Below are positions 34,571-47,560 of a stretch of 64,000 nt of DNA, piece after piece. Within the stretch, counting starts at the first letter, position 1. Each line of letters begins with the position of its first letter. The translations under genes were made by a program, and so were the position numbers. Below the pieces are notes generated by a model. The model saw only the letters and a list, made by a program, of their open reading frames with translations. It ran no database searches and had not been told where the DNA came from. The stretch is from Epiperipatus broadwayi (lineage: Eukaryota; Onychophora; Udeonychophora; Euonychophora; Peripatidae), in NCBI GenBank assembly GCA_028023455.1, contig JAQFVV010012404.1, positions 14,309,000-14,372,999 on the forward strand. Reading direction: 5' to 3'.

Positions 34571-35336
34571 TAGTTTGTTGATCAGATTCGAGTTTGCAAA
34601 GATTATCTTAGTATACATGTTATATGCATTATTTGTAGTGAATTACATTTTTTTGAGAAAAGTTTAAAATTACTGAAATTACTTCACATATTATATAATT
34701 AAGCAAACACTTAATAAGTGGTATTGCACACTATTTGGAGTAGTACTTTTATGTGCCCCATTTTACTCTACATCTATTAGATAAGGCAATTTTTAGTTCT
34801 TTAATTGGATTTTTTTGCCTGGCCACAATATAACTCAAATATATTTAAACAAATACACAATTCTCATTATATTTCCAATATTTATATTTATAAAGTCCAT
34901 GAAATATGTTAATTATTATACATAACCCTTTATAGTAGAGATTAACTTTACATATAAAAATATCTAGCAGGTATATTTTCAGATTGCCTGACTTACAATT
35001 CTTATTAATCTAAAGTATTAAACTAAATATCAGCTCATGTGGTTCACTTAAAAAGTGGGTCAGAAAAACAGCAACTAATAGATAGTACGTTATTTAACTT
35101 ACTATGCCAGTTTTTAAATGATTGTTTCCTTGATTACATCCTAGCTAAAATATGTTGAGATAAATACATGGGAATTCTTGGTATATTTTAAATATTTGCA
35201 AATATTCACATATCTCAAACTGTTAAAAGTAATTTCTTGTCATTAAGTAAAAGGATATACAAACAAGTAATGAACTTTAATCGTCATCAGTTAGAATTAT
35301 CCAATGGTTAACAATTCTTCAACAGAATTAATTCCA
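34571..35336. other. AT-rich stretch, nothing recognised
   Basis: No gene or repeat identified. A (TA)n tract follows at about 35337-35374, flanked on both sides by similar CTTCAACAGAAT blocks. Confidence 0.45.
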
Positions 35337-35376
<40 letters not shown>

Positions 35377-35938
35377 AATTCTTCAACAGAATATTATAAC
35401 AAAATTAAAGGAGTTCAAAGATCCAGTGTATTTAAATGAGATCTGGTCTATTAAAGAATCAAAAAAATTCAAATATTGTAAAAATCTCAAATATTCCAGT
35501 ATTGTTAAAAAATGTAACTTAATAAAGATGATCAAACGATCCAAATGTATTTAATAATTATGAAAAGATTCAAATATAAATCTTTTTAGCTTAATAAATG
35601 AAAAATGCATTGTAGATTTTTATATCAAAAGAAAAGAATTATTTGACCTGAGTAGTGGCTATTAAACCAAAGATCAGACTGAGTTATCTATCATATTACG
35701 GATCATTGGATGAAATGAAACATATTTCTATCATTAGATTTCTCAAGATATCCCACTATCAATAATTATAAGCAAATTATTAATAACAAGTATTATAACT
35801 CAGGTATATGAAATCACGTGAGGTGAGTACACTAGTAATTCAATCAAATATAACTCAGGTATACAGACAGTAGATCTTGTACACTTTCATTTCTTGGTTT
35901 GATGTTAAGTGCATGTTTAAACAAATACTAAGTGAATA

Positions 35939-36023
35939 TGGTCTAGCAGGGCGCCACTAGATTATCTGAATCTAGACACAGTTATATCTAATAACCTTTC
36001 ACATGTACCGGGTTTGAATCCCC
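35939..36023 (+). other. tRNA-like pol III promoter (SINE head or tRNA relic)
   Basis: TGGTCTAGCAGG (35939-35950) fits the pol III A box, and GGTTTGAATCC (36011-36021) fits the B box except for one C-to-T. The spacing suits a tRNA with a long variable arm. Between them CTAGATT...AATCTAG can form an anticodon-like hairpin. The T stem keeps only about three pairs and no acceptor stem forms, so this is a tRNA-derived SINE head or a tRNA pseudogene, not a working tRNA. Confidence 0.4.
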
Positions 36024-36365
36024 TTTTTGGTATTTTATTTCTAATAAAAATGGGAGATTTTGCTTTTTGAGCCATATCACTATACGAACTAATATTTAGG
36101 TAAAAGTAAAACATCTATAAACCAAAGTGGAGTATATTAGACATAAATCATTTCTCAGACCTTAACATAACAAACATGTTTCAATATTTTATAAGTTTAC
36201 TAACTCAGATTATATATAACTAATTTAGGATGGCAATTCACTCATCCTTGCATGAAATAGATGACGAGATGTGTTTACAATAATACTAAGAAATCACTAA
36301 ATATTATAAAATCAATATTTATTTATGGCCTTTAAACAGTTAAACAGCTCATTAATTGAAACGTT

Positions 36366-36387
36366 GATGATGATGATGATGATGATA
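36366..36387. repeat. (GAT)n microsatellite
   Basis: Seven GAT repeats running into GATAATAATA. Confidence 0.9.
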
Positions 36388-36399
36388 ATAATATCGATA

Positions 36400-38959
36400 A
36401 TGACAAGGGTTTCAACTACAACTCTAGGACTAAGCCTAAACATAAAACTAATTTTTATAAAGAAATTCATAATTATTGCTTAATTTTAGCATATTATCTT
36501 AAATAACTAATATTCAACCACTGGTGATGATGAATGATCACACTTAACAAAGACTACACTTAATGAAATATATATGCCTTGTTTAACAAAACAAACTAAT
36601 ATTTATTACTGCATTTCTAACATATACATAAAAATTTCTAGATAAACATGAAAATTGACATGAATAATAATAATGATAATAATTGATTATATAACAATCC
36701 TCAGATTAATTTCAAGTTCTTCCCCCTTTCCCTTCAAATGTATTTTGTATTAAATTGGATGTCACATTGACCGTGATTTTCACTCCATGAAAAAAGTATT
36801 TCAAGAAAAAAAAATATTATCCGCTCATTAGCACACATACTTTATAAATCTAACATGTAAGTAGAATGTTAAAAAAAAATGTTAATAGAAATTAGAAAAA
36901 TCAAGTTCTTAGAAAAGAGTTTTAAATCATTATCTCCCCCTCCCTTCTAAGCGCTGAAATCTATACTTTCTCAAGACAAAATAATTTAATATTTTAACAC
37001 CCCCTATTATTTCTCATTCACTCGCAATTATACACATATAAAATATTACTATGTATGTGCTTGTTTTATCCCCAAAATAATAATAATATATTAGTTAAAA
37101 CTAAAATCATAATACCATAAAAAAATTATTTTACACATTAATATTTCATAACTGTAAAATTAATAAACAAATAAATTTTGATACATTCAAAATCATTTAT
37201 GTAGTTCAAAGCTATTATTATTAAGACATTCTTGTTTTCCATCGATCTGAATTGTCTTTAAAAGTTCTTTAAATAAAATATGTCACTTTATTACTAAATT
37301 TTTATTAATACTCTGATTTCATAAAGAAAATAGATATAAAAGTCATATTACCGATCCAAGGGTTCACTTGTCTTGTATACTGTCTATACTTGGCAGCAAC
37401 AATTTCCGTGTTCTTTGGAACAATCACTTTCTTGAAGTATATAATTATTTGATGATGAGGATCCTATTGAGGTTATTTGCTTTAGTGGATAATTTGGAAA
37501 TCATTATATCAATTTTTTTTCTCTTCCTGTCAAGCATTATTCTTTCAGTGAATGAAATACAGCAGTTGTTTTCACGTTATAAATTTCCTGGATTTAAACT
37601 CAGTTGCTGGAACAATTAATTGGACTTGATGATTAATATTTATCGGTAGATTAATTCATCTTTCATCGAATGCAGGTGAATGCTTTCTTCCTTCTATTAA
37701 AAACATCTTATTTCTCTGGTCAGTTGAAAGGTGTAGAATATTATTTTCAGACAAGACATCTTTTCTTTCCTATATGATGTGCAGCTTCCCAGATGGTCGG
37801 ACAAAGATGGGACATACATATAATTTTTCTAGCCAGTCATTTCTTATATTTTCAACATTCAATTTAATAGTCTAATAATCTGAATCATAATCACAATAAT
37901 AATTCAACTGATTTTTTCCAGACAGCTTTTTATATCCAATTTTTTAGCTAACTTAACCAATCAGAGATAGCGTCACTTGCTATTTTTGGACAAATTCATT
38001 TTAATTAGATCTCTAATTTATTTTCAACTAAATTATTTTTCAACTGAAAAGTTTAATCCTTTTTCCAGACACTTTTGTTTTAAAAAAAAAATAGACTTAA
38101 TCCTTTTTTTTTCTTACACCTAGGTAACATTTCAAATTTTTGAGCTTCCTTCTTTAGATCTTAAGATAAGACAATTTCAAAATTAGAGTTCCCACCCAGA
38201 TTAAGCTCCCAAAGTGACAAACAATCATTTACAAAAATAAAATTGCTACAAAAATAGATATCTGATTCAACAGATTTCCTCTTTTAACATAAAATTGTAC
38301 AAAAAAAATAATTTGACAGTTTAACCCTTCTAGTACAAACTGTTGAATAAAAAAAAATTTAACTGATTTTCTCAATTTTCTTTCAATATTTAATAAATAA
38401 AAAATGTAGTTTATGTATGTAATATATCCAAGCATACACACTGCCATTATTCCAATCATTTATAAATCTGGTTGACTAATAATATAAATGCTAGTTCAGA
38501 AATTATAACCCTAACATTTAAAATTAAATCATTAGCTTTTAAATCCCAATTACAATTATAGAAAAGCAAAATAGAAGTATAGAATAAGATAATAGAATTG
38601 ATCAAGCATAGGTTAGTTTTAAAGAAAGTTAAAATGTTGAATATTTGAAATATAAAACAATTAAATAGTTTACACATACATTGCCTATACGTATGCATTA
38701 TAACTTTGCTTTTTAAAGAAAAATTAAAATTTGAATAGTTTAAATGTGTGTATTACCTTTCTATCAACACACAAACAATATTAATTGTTGACCCACTCTC
38801 TTTCTATCTAAAGCATTTAAAATTTTGATCTGGTAGGATTTGAACTTGGATGCCCTACAGCTTCTTTTATGGTTATATAAAAATGTGATGATGATTTTGT
38901 TTTACATTTTCTTACATGCACATTACTATAAATTTAGCTAATGACTAAATTGTAATGGC
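36400..38959. other. AT-rich stretch, nothing recognised
   Basis: No convincing gene. Frames here are hydrophobic low-complexity translations of AT-rich DNA without family motifs. Confidence 0.45.
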
Positions 38960-38983
38960 ACAATATATATATATTATATTTTA

Positions 38984-39031
<48 letters not shown>

Positions 39032-39035
39032 ATAT

Positions 39036-40002
39036 ACAAATCAATATATATATCAAAATACAGTAAAATTTAAATAAATTATATTATTTTTAGAAATACT
39101 TTCGACTAAACATTTTGAAGTCTTTATCAACTATATAACATTGAATAATCAAAACAAGACAACCTTCAACAATACCCATAGTTCAATTCAGATTTCCCAA
39201 AATTCTGTTATTTTAACATTTGATGACTGTCGATTCATTAACATTTGACTATTTCTTGAAATCAACATAGCCTCTTTTATTTTACGTTTATTATGACAAT
39301 GTTCAATTTGAATAATTTTTTATATTTTTATAATCAAATTTATATCCATATTGTCAAGATTTATTATGATCAAATATAACAGATGGTGAAGGTTTATTTA
39401 CATCTATTCCAGATTGTTTCTCTTTTTGAATTCTATTATATAAAAGCATATGCTCTTTTATTCTATTCTCAAATGTACAAAATTCAAAGTTTAATCAAAA
39501 TTCTATTATATATAAATTGATATGTGGATGTGGCTTACAATACATCAGTGAATCTAAGTGTACATTTGAGAAGAGAATAAAAGAGCATATGCTTTTATAT
39601 AATAGAATTCAAAAAGAGAAACAATCTGGAATAGATGTAAATAAACCTTCATCATCAGTTATATTTAATCATAATAAATCTTGTCAATGGATTTAAATTT
39701 GATTATAAAAATATGAAAATTATTCAAATTGAACATTGTCATAATAAATGTAAAATAAAAGAGGCTATGTTGATTTCAAGAAATCATCAAATGTTAATGA
39801 ATCGCCAGTTATCAAATGTTAAGATAACATAATTATGGGAAACCTGAATTGAACTACGGGTATTGTTGAAGGTTGTCTCATTTTGATTATTCAATGTTAT
39901 ATAGTTGATAAAGACTACAAAATGTTTAGTTGAAAATACTTTTAAAAATAATATAATTTATTTAAATTTTACTGTATTTTGATATAAATATTGATTTGTT
40001 TA
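39036..40002. mobile_element. Fold-back Penelope-like element
   Basis: The left arm (39036-39479) and right arm (39559-40002) are inverted copies about 445 bases long, roughly nine bases in ten alike, around an 80-base loop. The right arm on the plus strand encodes the C-terminal endonuclease part of a PLE (see 39511-39826), so the left arm is the same 3' end inverted. Outside both arms lie (TA)n tracts (about 38963-39026 and 40050-40151). PLEs are known to carry terminal copies in direct or inverted orientation. Confidence 0.75.
39511..39826 (+). pseudogene. GIY-YIG endonuclease remnant of a PLE
   Basis: With one in-frame stop and one frame change the plus strand reads ICGCGLQYISESKCTFEKRI, then KEHMLLYNRIQKEKQ, then FNHNKSC, then KIKEAMLIS. 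This is the ordered motif set of the PLE C-terminal GIY-YIG nuclease (Cys-x-Cys-x-x-x-Tyr-Ile-x-Glu, Arg-x-x-Glu-His, His-x-x-x-Cys, Lys-Glu-Ala). The nuclease nicks target DNA to start reverse transcription. The glycine normally after YI is serine here. Reverse transcriptase is absent. The same motif order occurs at 49767-50604, which confirms the family. A decayed fragment. Confidence 0.72.
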
Positions 40003-40045
40003 TTACATATATTGAGGAACGAATACAGATATCAAACTTAATTTA

Positions 40046-40153
<108 letters not shown>

Positions 40154-40189
40154 AGAAGAAAACTAATCTCCTTCAAACTATGAATAAAT

Positions 40190-40630
40190 AGCAGTCTAAG
40201 TGTTGAACAAACAATCAAGAATAAAATGAATCCACCTATTTTTGGAGCTTCTGATATAAGCTTACCTTTGTCTATGTTGGTGAAAATTCAGAATGAAATT
40301 ATTATATTAGCCAGCTGGAGTTTGGCATTTAATAATTTTTAATTTAATAATCAACTATACAAGAATGAAGATAATCACTCTTTCAATAATACTGTTTTAA
40401 TAATTAAATAAAATTTAATAAATGTAAACATGAAATTAACATAGAGATTATAACTCCAACCTTGTATAGTTGATTATTAATCTAATGATTATTAAATGTC
40501 ATAGTCTAGCTGGCTAATATATTAATTTACTCTTTTCACCAATGTAGACAAAGATACGTTTGTATATATCAGATGTTCCAAGAATAGGAAGATTCATTGT
40601 ACTCTTGATTGTTTATTCAATATTTAGAGT
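40190..40630. repeat. Palindrome, arms about 170 bp, unassigned
   Basis: 40190-40365 and 40460-40630 are inverted copies (for example GTTGAACAAACAATCAAG at the left against CTTGATTGTTTATTCAA at the right; AATAATCAACTATACAAG against CTTGTATAGTTGATTATT). There is no coding sequence. It could be a fold-back or MITE-like element. Confidence 0.75.
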
Positions 40631-40860
40631 GTCAGTTATTTATAGCCTTATGGAAATTGGTTTTTTTTAAATTACATATACATTAAGCTATATTAATTTT
40701 ATATGTTATAATGGGATTTTATCTTGAACACAATCAAAAAATTGATGATGAGCATACTGAAGAGCTTTATCAGGTTCTAAGGCTATTGCTGATAATATTA
40801 ACTAAGTAACAGTAATATTTTCTGATCATCAACATTCATTTTTATATATATATATATATA

Positions 40861-41079
40861 TGAATTCATAGTATTATTTCTGTGAGCTTCCATGTAGTAA
40901 AAATATAATAGTTAAATAGCTGAAGTTTCAGTACAATAACAAGTACTTTCTTCAGAGCTTCTTCTTTCAAGTTAAGAGGCTCTGAAGAAATTACTTGTTA
41001 TTGTATTGAACATCAGCTATTTAGCTATTATAGTTTTACTACACAGAAGATCCCAGAAATAAATACTATGAATTCATCA
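40861..41079. repeat. Palindrome with hammerhead-like cores
   Basis: The arms 40861-40969 and 40977-41079 begin TGAATTCATAGTATTATTTC and end with its inverse. On the minus strand the left arm holds CTGAAGA-A-AGTAC-(8-base loop)-GTACT-GAAAC (40925-40955), the core order of a hammerhead with a five-pair stem II. The right arm has a weaker version (stem pairing and GAAAC damaged). No convincing stem I was found. Confidence 0.65.
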
Positions 41080-41559
41080 GTTATTCATGAAAATATTAGA
41101 ATTAATAAGAATTAATATATATAATATATATGTCTACCATAAGAAAATCTCTGACCTCTCTGGCATTTTTCATTTATTTTGGGTTAATACAATTAAGTAA
41201 TTTGCATTATTGCATCATCTTATTTCTATGAGAAATGATCAAGAATTCAAGTTCAAACCTTTATATTTTTATGTAGTAATTTCATCATCACCAAGCAGTA
41301 GTTGGGACACTACAAACTCAAATACAATGTTACATAATTTAATTTCTTAATTTATAATACCTTACTGAAATGAGAAAATGCCTGATTGAGAATTAAGACA
41401 TAGGCTAAAATTTCAAATTCAACAATACTTTATTCTGAACAGTAACACCATTTACTCTTCAAATAATGAACTTTACCAAGCTGTAGAAATTCAAAAACGA
41501 ATGATTAATTAGGCACTGAATATGATATAATTTACTTCCATTACATTCTATTTTTAACC

Positions 41560-41940
41560 CAATAAACATCATATGATCACCATTTCTTATGCTTGCTCAT
41601 AACTGTTATTGAAACAGGCAAAATTCTCTATACGTATTGCCACTCAGTGCAAGTCAGAGTAATCAATGAGTGCCAGAAGGCTTGGATATAAAATCCTTAT
41701 CTAATTCATACTCATCCAATATCACCAGACTAGTTTCTGGCTTGTGGCTTTTGTCAGTGAAGAGCCTTGTATCTGAGAGCACTGCACCTAGGTATTGGAT
41801 GAAGGCCACAAGCCAGAAACTAGTCTGGGGATATTGGATGAGTAGACATTTGATGGAGATTTTATGCACAAGCCTTCTGGCATCCATTGATTACTCTGGC
41901 TTGCACTGAGTGGTATTACAGAGTTTTGCTTGTTTTAATA
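41560..41940. mobile_element. Inverted pair of retrozyme fragments
   Basis: The minus-strand copy (41560-41790) and plus-strand copy (about 41795-41940) belong to the 33-kb retrozyme family, sharing CCTTCTGGCATCCATTGATTAC and GTTTTGCTTGTTTTAATAAC type blocks. The left hammerhead (41714-41773) has CTGACAA in place of CTGANGA. The right one (about 41793-41841) has lost the CTGANGA side but keeps stem II and GAAACTAGTC. Neither should cleave. Confidence 0.7.
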
Positions 41941-41999
41941 ACATTCTATTTTTATTACTTTAAACTAAAATATTTTTTTCTCTCCCGTCTCCTTCATGC

Positions 42000-44900
42000 C
42001 TGATTAATTTTGTAATTACAGCATATTGGAAAAAATGAATAATCAAATGAAAAAATTTCATAAAAAGTGCAAATTAAATAATAACTTAATATAAGTACAT
42101 AGATAAATATATACGCACAGACAAATATACAATTCATTTTAATGCAAAATAAACTAGTATTAACATAACCCACATTTAAATAAATAAATGCTAGTTCATA
42201 AAAGTACGCATTAATTTTTTTTAACACATATATATATATATATTAAACAGATTTACCAAACTTCTGGATTAATATAAATTTATCTCTGTTTCAGTAATAT
42301 CATTCCAATTTTTTGAAATATTTAGCTTTTGGGATGAAAGTACGGTTTATTCTTTTGGAGTTACTTGATTGGTTGCTTTATGTTATGGTGTCACTTATTA
42401 TTCCAGGTTGGTTATTAAGTACATTTATTTCTGAGAAACAATCATCATTTATTGTTATTTTCATTATTTCAGTCTGGTCACAAATGCTTAAATCTATTTA
42501 TTTTATCCTTGGGCTCACAAACTCTATTGCTTCTTCATTCTTCATTTAGGATGGACAACATTGGTAGGTTTCATCAATAGATAGAATTTTGGAGGGACTC
42601 CGCAATTGTTGTTCCAGTTTTTGGGCAAGGAAAACATTTTACAAATGACAGTGGACATAACTTTTCTTATCAGACTAGGGCTGGTTTTTATAACATTCTT
42701 ATTTTATGGAGTTATATAGTAAGGCAGAGATGCACACCTAGAACTTTGCTTTTACTCATACTGAAAATATTCTTATCTCACCAGAAAATATAGCTTGCTA
42801 TTTTGGACTTCATTATAAAAAGACGCAGGCAGTAATACACTGTCCAGTGACAAAGTTACCTTTTTACAGTATAGCAATTAGCTTTAAGTCCCTGGTTCAT
42901 TCTTCTAGAAAATTAAATCATAATTTAAATCAATTATCTCAGCCAATTTATAGATTATAATCATTACATTTTCAAAACAACACTATCTACCTCCAAAAAT
43001 TATCTTATTTATTTTAATCAATCAATCTTTAATTATATATATATTTTTTATTAACTACCCAGAATTTTTTTAAATTTAAAAAAGAAGAAAGAGAGAATAA
43101 AAAATGGAGTGAAAATATATTATTTGTTTTACAAATTTAAATTCACCATGAAACAAACAGCATTTAATATTAATTTTAATAACCTAATAACGTTTTATTT
43201 ACTTTTTAATTTTAACAATTCCAATTTGTTTTAAGCAAATTTCACTCCATTTTATTTGCTCTTTTACACAATTATAAGATATTGTTATTATTTTATATTT
43301 TTTTTCTCCCAAACAGACATAAAGTATACAAAAAATAGCATATTAACACATTCTATTGCTACAACTGAAATTTAATGCACTCTTTCTCTACACAAGCTTG
43401 TATATTATTATAATAATTTTTCTTTTTTAAAAAAAATTAGTACCAAGCTACAATATATTGGTACAAAATATATAGCTTGGTAGAACTGATTTAAAATTTT
43501 TCTATCTTTTTTTAAGTGACTTAATTACCATAGTTAACACTTTGTGTATACTTGATACTTGTATTCAAGTTGACTCAATAATGAGATTATATAATTTCAT
43601 TTTTTATTTGGTTAATATTTTTTCCTATATTGGTTTTGCCCTTTTCCAATCACTGAGTTGGACAAGCTGCATTTAACCTGGACAACCAACAGCATATTAT
43701 ATCAAATTTAGTAAGATATAAATAATAATAATAATCATTATTTGTTTCGCTTTAACTAATCCCAAAGATTAACTTTAGTTAATTAAAATGGTTTATTTAA
43801 TTTATCTTGAACTAGTTGATAGAATACAATAAACACATTTTTTATCTGTTTCTTCTTTCATTTTAATAGAAATATGTAAATGAGGAGAAATGTAATTGGA
43901 TAAGTGGGAAAAAGAATATTCCAAGTTTTTTTTTATTAACTGGAATAGAGACAATAAGTATGTAAAAAATTTCTACTGTTAAAAAATGTAACAAATATGA
44001 AAGCTATTCCTTCAAATTAAGGATAAAGAAAGAGATTAAATTAAGATTTTTCTTATATATTTCAACTTGCGATGTTATTGTGTGTTGAGCAGCTAAACTT
44101 AAACAAGTCTGTTTGAATGTGCTAACTGAGAATCTAACCGCTGATTATCTTCCAAAATGTATAAAATTGGAATGTATTATCAACCACAACAATAGGAATA
44201 ACAGTCTTTAAAGGTCAGTCTACCTGGAAATATTTTTTATTGCTTACAGACTATATTAACCTTGGATATAATATTTTACTTTTATGATTTTAAATTATAA
44301 AATTACACATATATGTGTGGAGCAGAATGCTATAACAATTTTAAAATATCTGAATAACTATATCTCATGTTGAACTTATATTAGAAATAACATTCCTGCT
44401 CTGTGAGTTATCATCTTATTGTCAAAATAATAATATAGCTGTTGATAGAAAATAACAGCTAACCAGAAAATTATTTTATATCTGTTATGACAATTATGGG
44501 ATAACTGTTTGAAAATAAGGCAAAACTCTCCATACAGTAGTGTGGAGTTTTACCTTATTTAATAACAATTATGTGCTAGTATAAGAGATAGTGATCGTGT
44601 GATTTGCTTGCATAATCATTCCTAGTCTTTGACACTCACTAAATTAAAAATAATGAAATATTTTAACTTTGTAGTAATGCCTATATAGAAGTAATGAAGT
44701 TTATTAACTTTTGAGAAATACTCTAATTATAAATAACGAATTGGTTAATGTGGAGAGATGCTCTATATTTGTGTGACAGTATCTTAAAAAGAGAAGGATC
44801 AGCCTTAAACATTCATAAGGAGATTATTTAGAAGGAGTTAATATACCTTCACATGGGGCAGCATTATACATGTCCTATTTTTAAATATCTCACATATTCA

Positions 44901-47278
44901 GAGAACCTATGTGTGAATCAATGAGTTATGCAATATTCATTATGGATAAAAATGAAAAGGAATGCTATCAAGCTTATAAAATTCTATATGTTGTAATTGA
45001 AAAACTATTCAAGTTATACATAGTACATTAAGTTATAAGAAAATGTGTTATTGATTTCATTGGGGAATATTTCAATATATTTGAAATAATATGTATTTTA
45101 ATTTAGTGTAATTATTTAAATGAGTATGTATTTTATTTTGGTTTCTATTGTTATATTATTTTATATGGTGTATGAAGTCTTAATGTATACATTATATTGT
45201 GCCTAAAATAATTATTCATTAAGGTAAATTAATTGGATTGAACATATGGTATAGGGATTAAAGAGAATCAATTATTAGGGAACAGTGCTTGCATAAAGGT
45301 TTAATTATTATTAATTAATCTATAACATGAACCCACATGATATGGCTTAGTCTTGTATGTCTTTCCAGGGTTTTGTTCCTATGCCCATATTATATTTACT
45401 ATTTACTATGTATCATTATTGCACTGATGTTCTAGACAGAGTCAGCCATTACCTCAGTTATTTCCCACACTAAAGTATTTATTTCATTTTAGGTCTTAAT
45501 TCATGCTTATAAGGCTAGACAGTTCTCCTAATTTAGCAGTTTTATAGATGAGAGTAATTTTATGTCTCTTTTACTTGGGAAGTGAATGTCTGCACTATTT
45601 TATAATGTTATATAGCATTATTCAGTGCTGGTGATTCAATCTGCAGAATGATCTCTTGCCATTTTATTATATTATTTATATTCATTTCTGCACTGGTGGT
45701 TAATCCGCAGAACATTCTGTAATGGTGCTTGTTGCTCTGATGATGGTTAGAAAACCCACAGGGCATTTAATGCTTTATTATTCTTTTGCATGAATGAATA
45801 CCTCCTCAGGAATACCATTGCTCTTTGTTGTATAAATGTAAATTTGAGCAGAGTCTCCATGCATTATGATGATTACATTGTTTCCCTTATCTTTATATTG
45901 GTCTCGTATGTTCAGTTATCAGTTATAAAAGGGCATTCAATTAAATTATTTTCATAATTTATTATAGATCAATTTATATGATACTTCCAGCTGAATTGGG
46001 GTTCAAATCACCTCAATTTATTATTTCATCATAACTAGCTCTTACAGATTTATCAATACCAATTGTTATTATTATTATAAACCTGGGGTATAGATGCATG
46101 AGTTCTAGTATTGACATATTTGACATGTTATTGACTAAGTGTTTGAATCCATCTTCTCCCATATAAAGGCTGAAATCAAATCCATTTGTGAAAAAACCTT
46201 ATATTGTATTTGTTTTGAACTTATGTACATTATCCATGTATAAAAAAAGGTACAAATGATGGTATTTTATTTATTTATTGATCATTGTATTATTAAGTTA
46301 TTTATTAATATTGATTGAGTTGTAAATAAATGTTAATTTTATAATTTAACCTAACTACATCATTGCTATTTGTCATACATAGAACCAGAAAACCCCCGAT
46401 ATTAAATAAGTCAGATATTAGAACGCATATTGTCACTGACAATGCACATAAGGTTTACTGAAATTCTAGGAAAATATCTCAATGCTTTTATTCTTGGGTA
46501 ATTAGTGATGTGCAAGGTATAATAAAATCCCGTTTACTTTTTTCATCATTTCAACTTTGTATTGTTAATTTTAGAATATAATCAAGAATTTGTTACTTCT
46601 ATTGCTGTTATGATATTAGGACCTAAATTAATAAATAAATTTCCTAACCAACATTATGATTGAATCTATTTTCAATATTATAACTGATGCTTTACTTATT
46701 ACAATAAAAGTCTCATTGCTATCGATTTAAGTTGACATTTAAATTAATGATGAAAGAACCTAACTTTTATGCTGCTTATTGCAAAGCAAATACCCTACAC
46801 AACACTGCTGTATGAAAATCCTGAGTATATCTGAGCTGTGACCAATCATGTTATGAAGCTGATTATAATTATTACTGTCTTGTTAAATGGCCAGTATTCA
46901 CCATGTGATAGTTAATATTGTTGTAATGGATCATATAATTAGTTCTGGAAAAGTAATCTTTAGTAGTTTTATAAATCATACCATCTTGTCCGTGGTTAGC
47001 CATAATGTCTCAGGTAAATAAGAACCCAGTTTAAGGTTTTGAAATGTAGTTTTAAGATGTAGTCATTAGTGAAAATAGTTATTAATTAAAATACTCACCC
47101 AATTTATTTGGGGTAATTTAATGTACTTTCATATAATGCTGCAATGGGTCTTTGCCATGTACCCTGGCCATAACCGGATTATATCATAATAGTCTTTTTT
47201 TATTATATCATTAATTTTGTCTGTAACAGTCTGGGTAGTCTTTTTTTATATATATATTATATATCGGGAAGTATATAT

Positions 47279-47282
<4 letters not shown>
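42000..47282. other. AT-rich stretch, one retrozyme scrap, no gene
   Basis: This 5.3 kb has no convincing gene. 44517-44612 is a short fold-back scrap of the retrozyme family (AAAACTCTCCATACAG facing TGTGGAGTTTTACCTTATTT, then GTGATCGTGTGATTT). The CTGATGATGG at about 45736 is not followed by a stem II plus GAAA arrangement. Confidence 0.5.
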
Positions 47283-47314
<32 letters not shown>

Positions 47315-47560
47315 AATGGACAATTGAACAAACATATTATGCTGACCACGTTGTGGCGTCCAAATGTAATCGAACGTACTTTTACTTCATTATACCAATC
47401 ATCAGTTAACTGAGACCTACAGTTTGTGGTGCCAAATGTAATGGACAATATATCTTATAAACATATTATACATCAAATGCAATGGAACATCAATATATGA
47501 GAAGAAAATAATGCTTCAAACATTGGATGATAAATGTAATGGAATATATGTAATCTAAAT
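47283..47560. repeat. (TA)n tract followed by TGTAATGG-spaced motifs
   Basis: A TA tract (47283-47311) runs straight into TTGTAATGGACAATTG. AAATGTAATGGA-like blocks then recur at about 47362, 47434, 47475 and 47532, two of them preceded by GTGGCGTCC or GTGGTGCC. The junction resembles those of the LTR-type insertions at 30961 and 60241, so a degraded LTR end is possible. Confidence 0.4.

Noticed and set aside
38830-38860. Minus-strand AGTTCAAATCCTACCA, resembling a tRNA T-arm
   Set aside because: No A box or cloverleaf could be found upstream on that strand.
42313-42549. Hydrophobic 78-codon frame resembling a membrane protein
   Set aside because: AT-rich DNA translates readily into Phe/Leu/Ile-rich sequence; there is no family motif or conserved context.
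45730-45765. CTGATGATGG followed by AGAAAACCC, a possible hammerhead core
   Set aside because: No stem II closes directly before a GAAA and no stem I partner is present; the order of parts is wrong.
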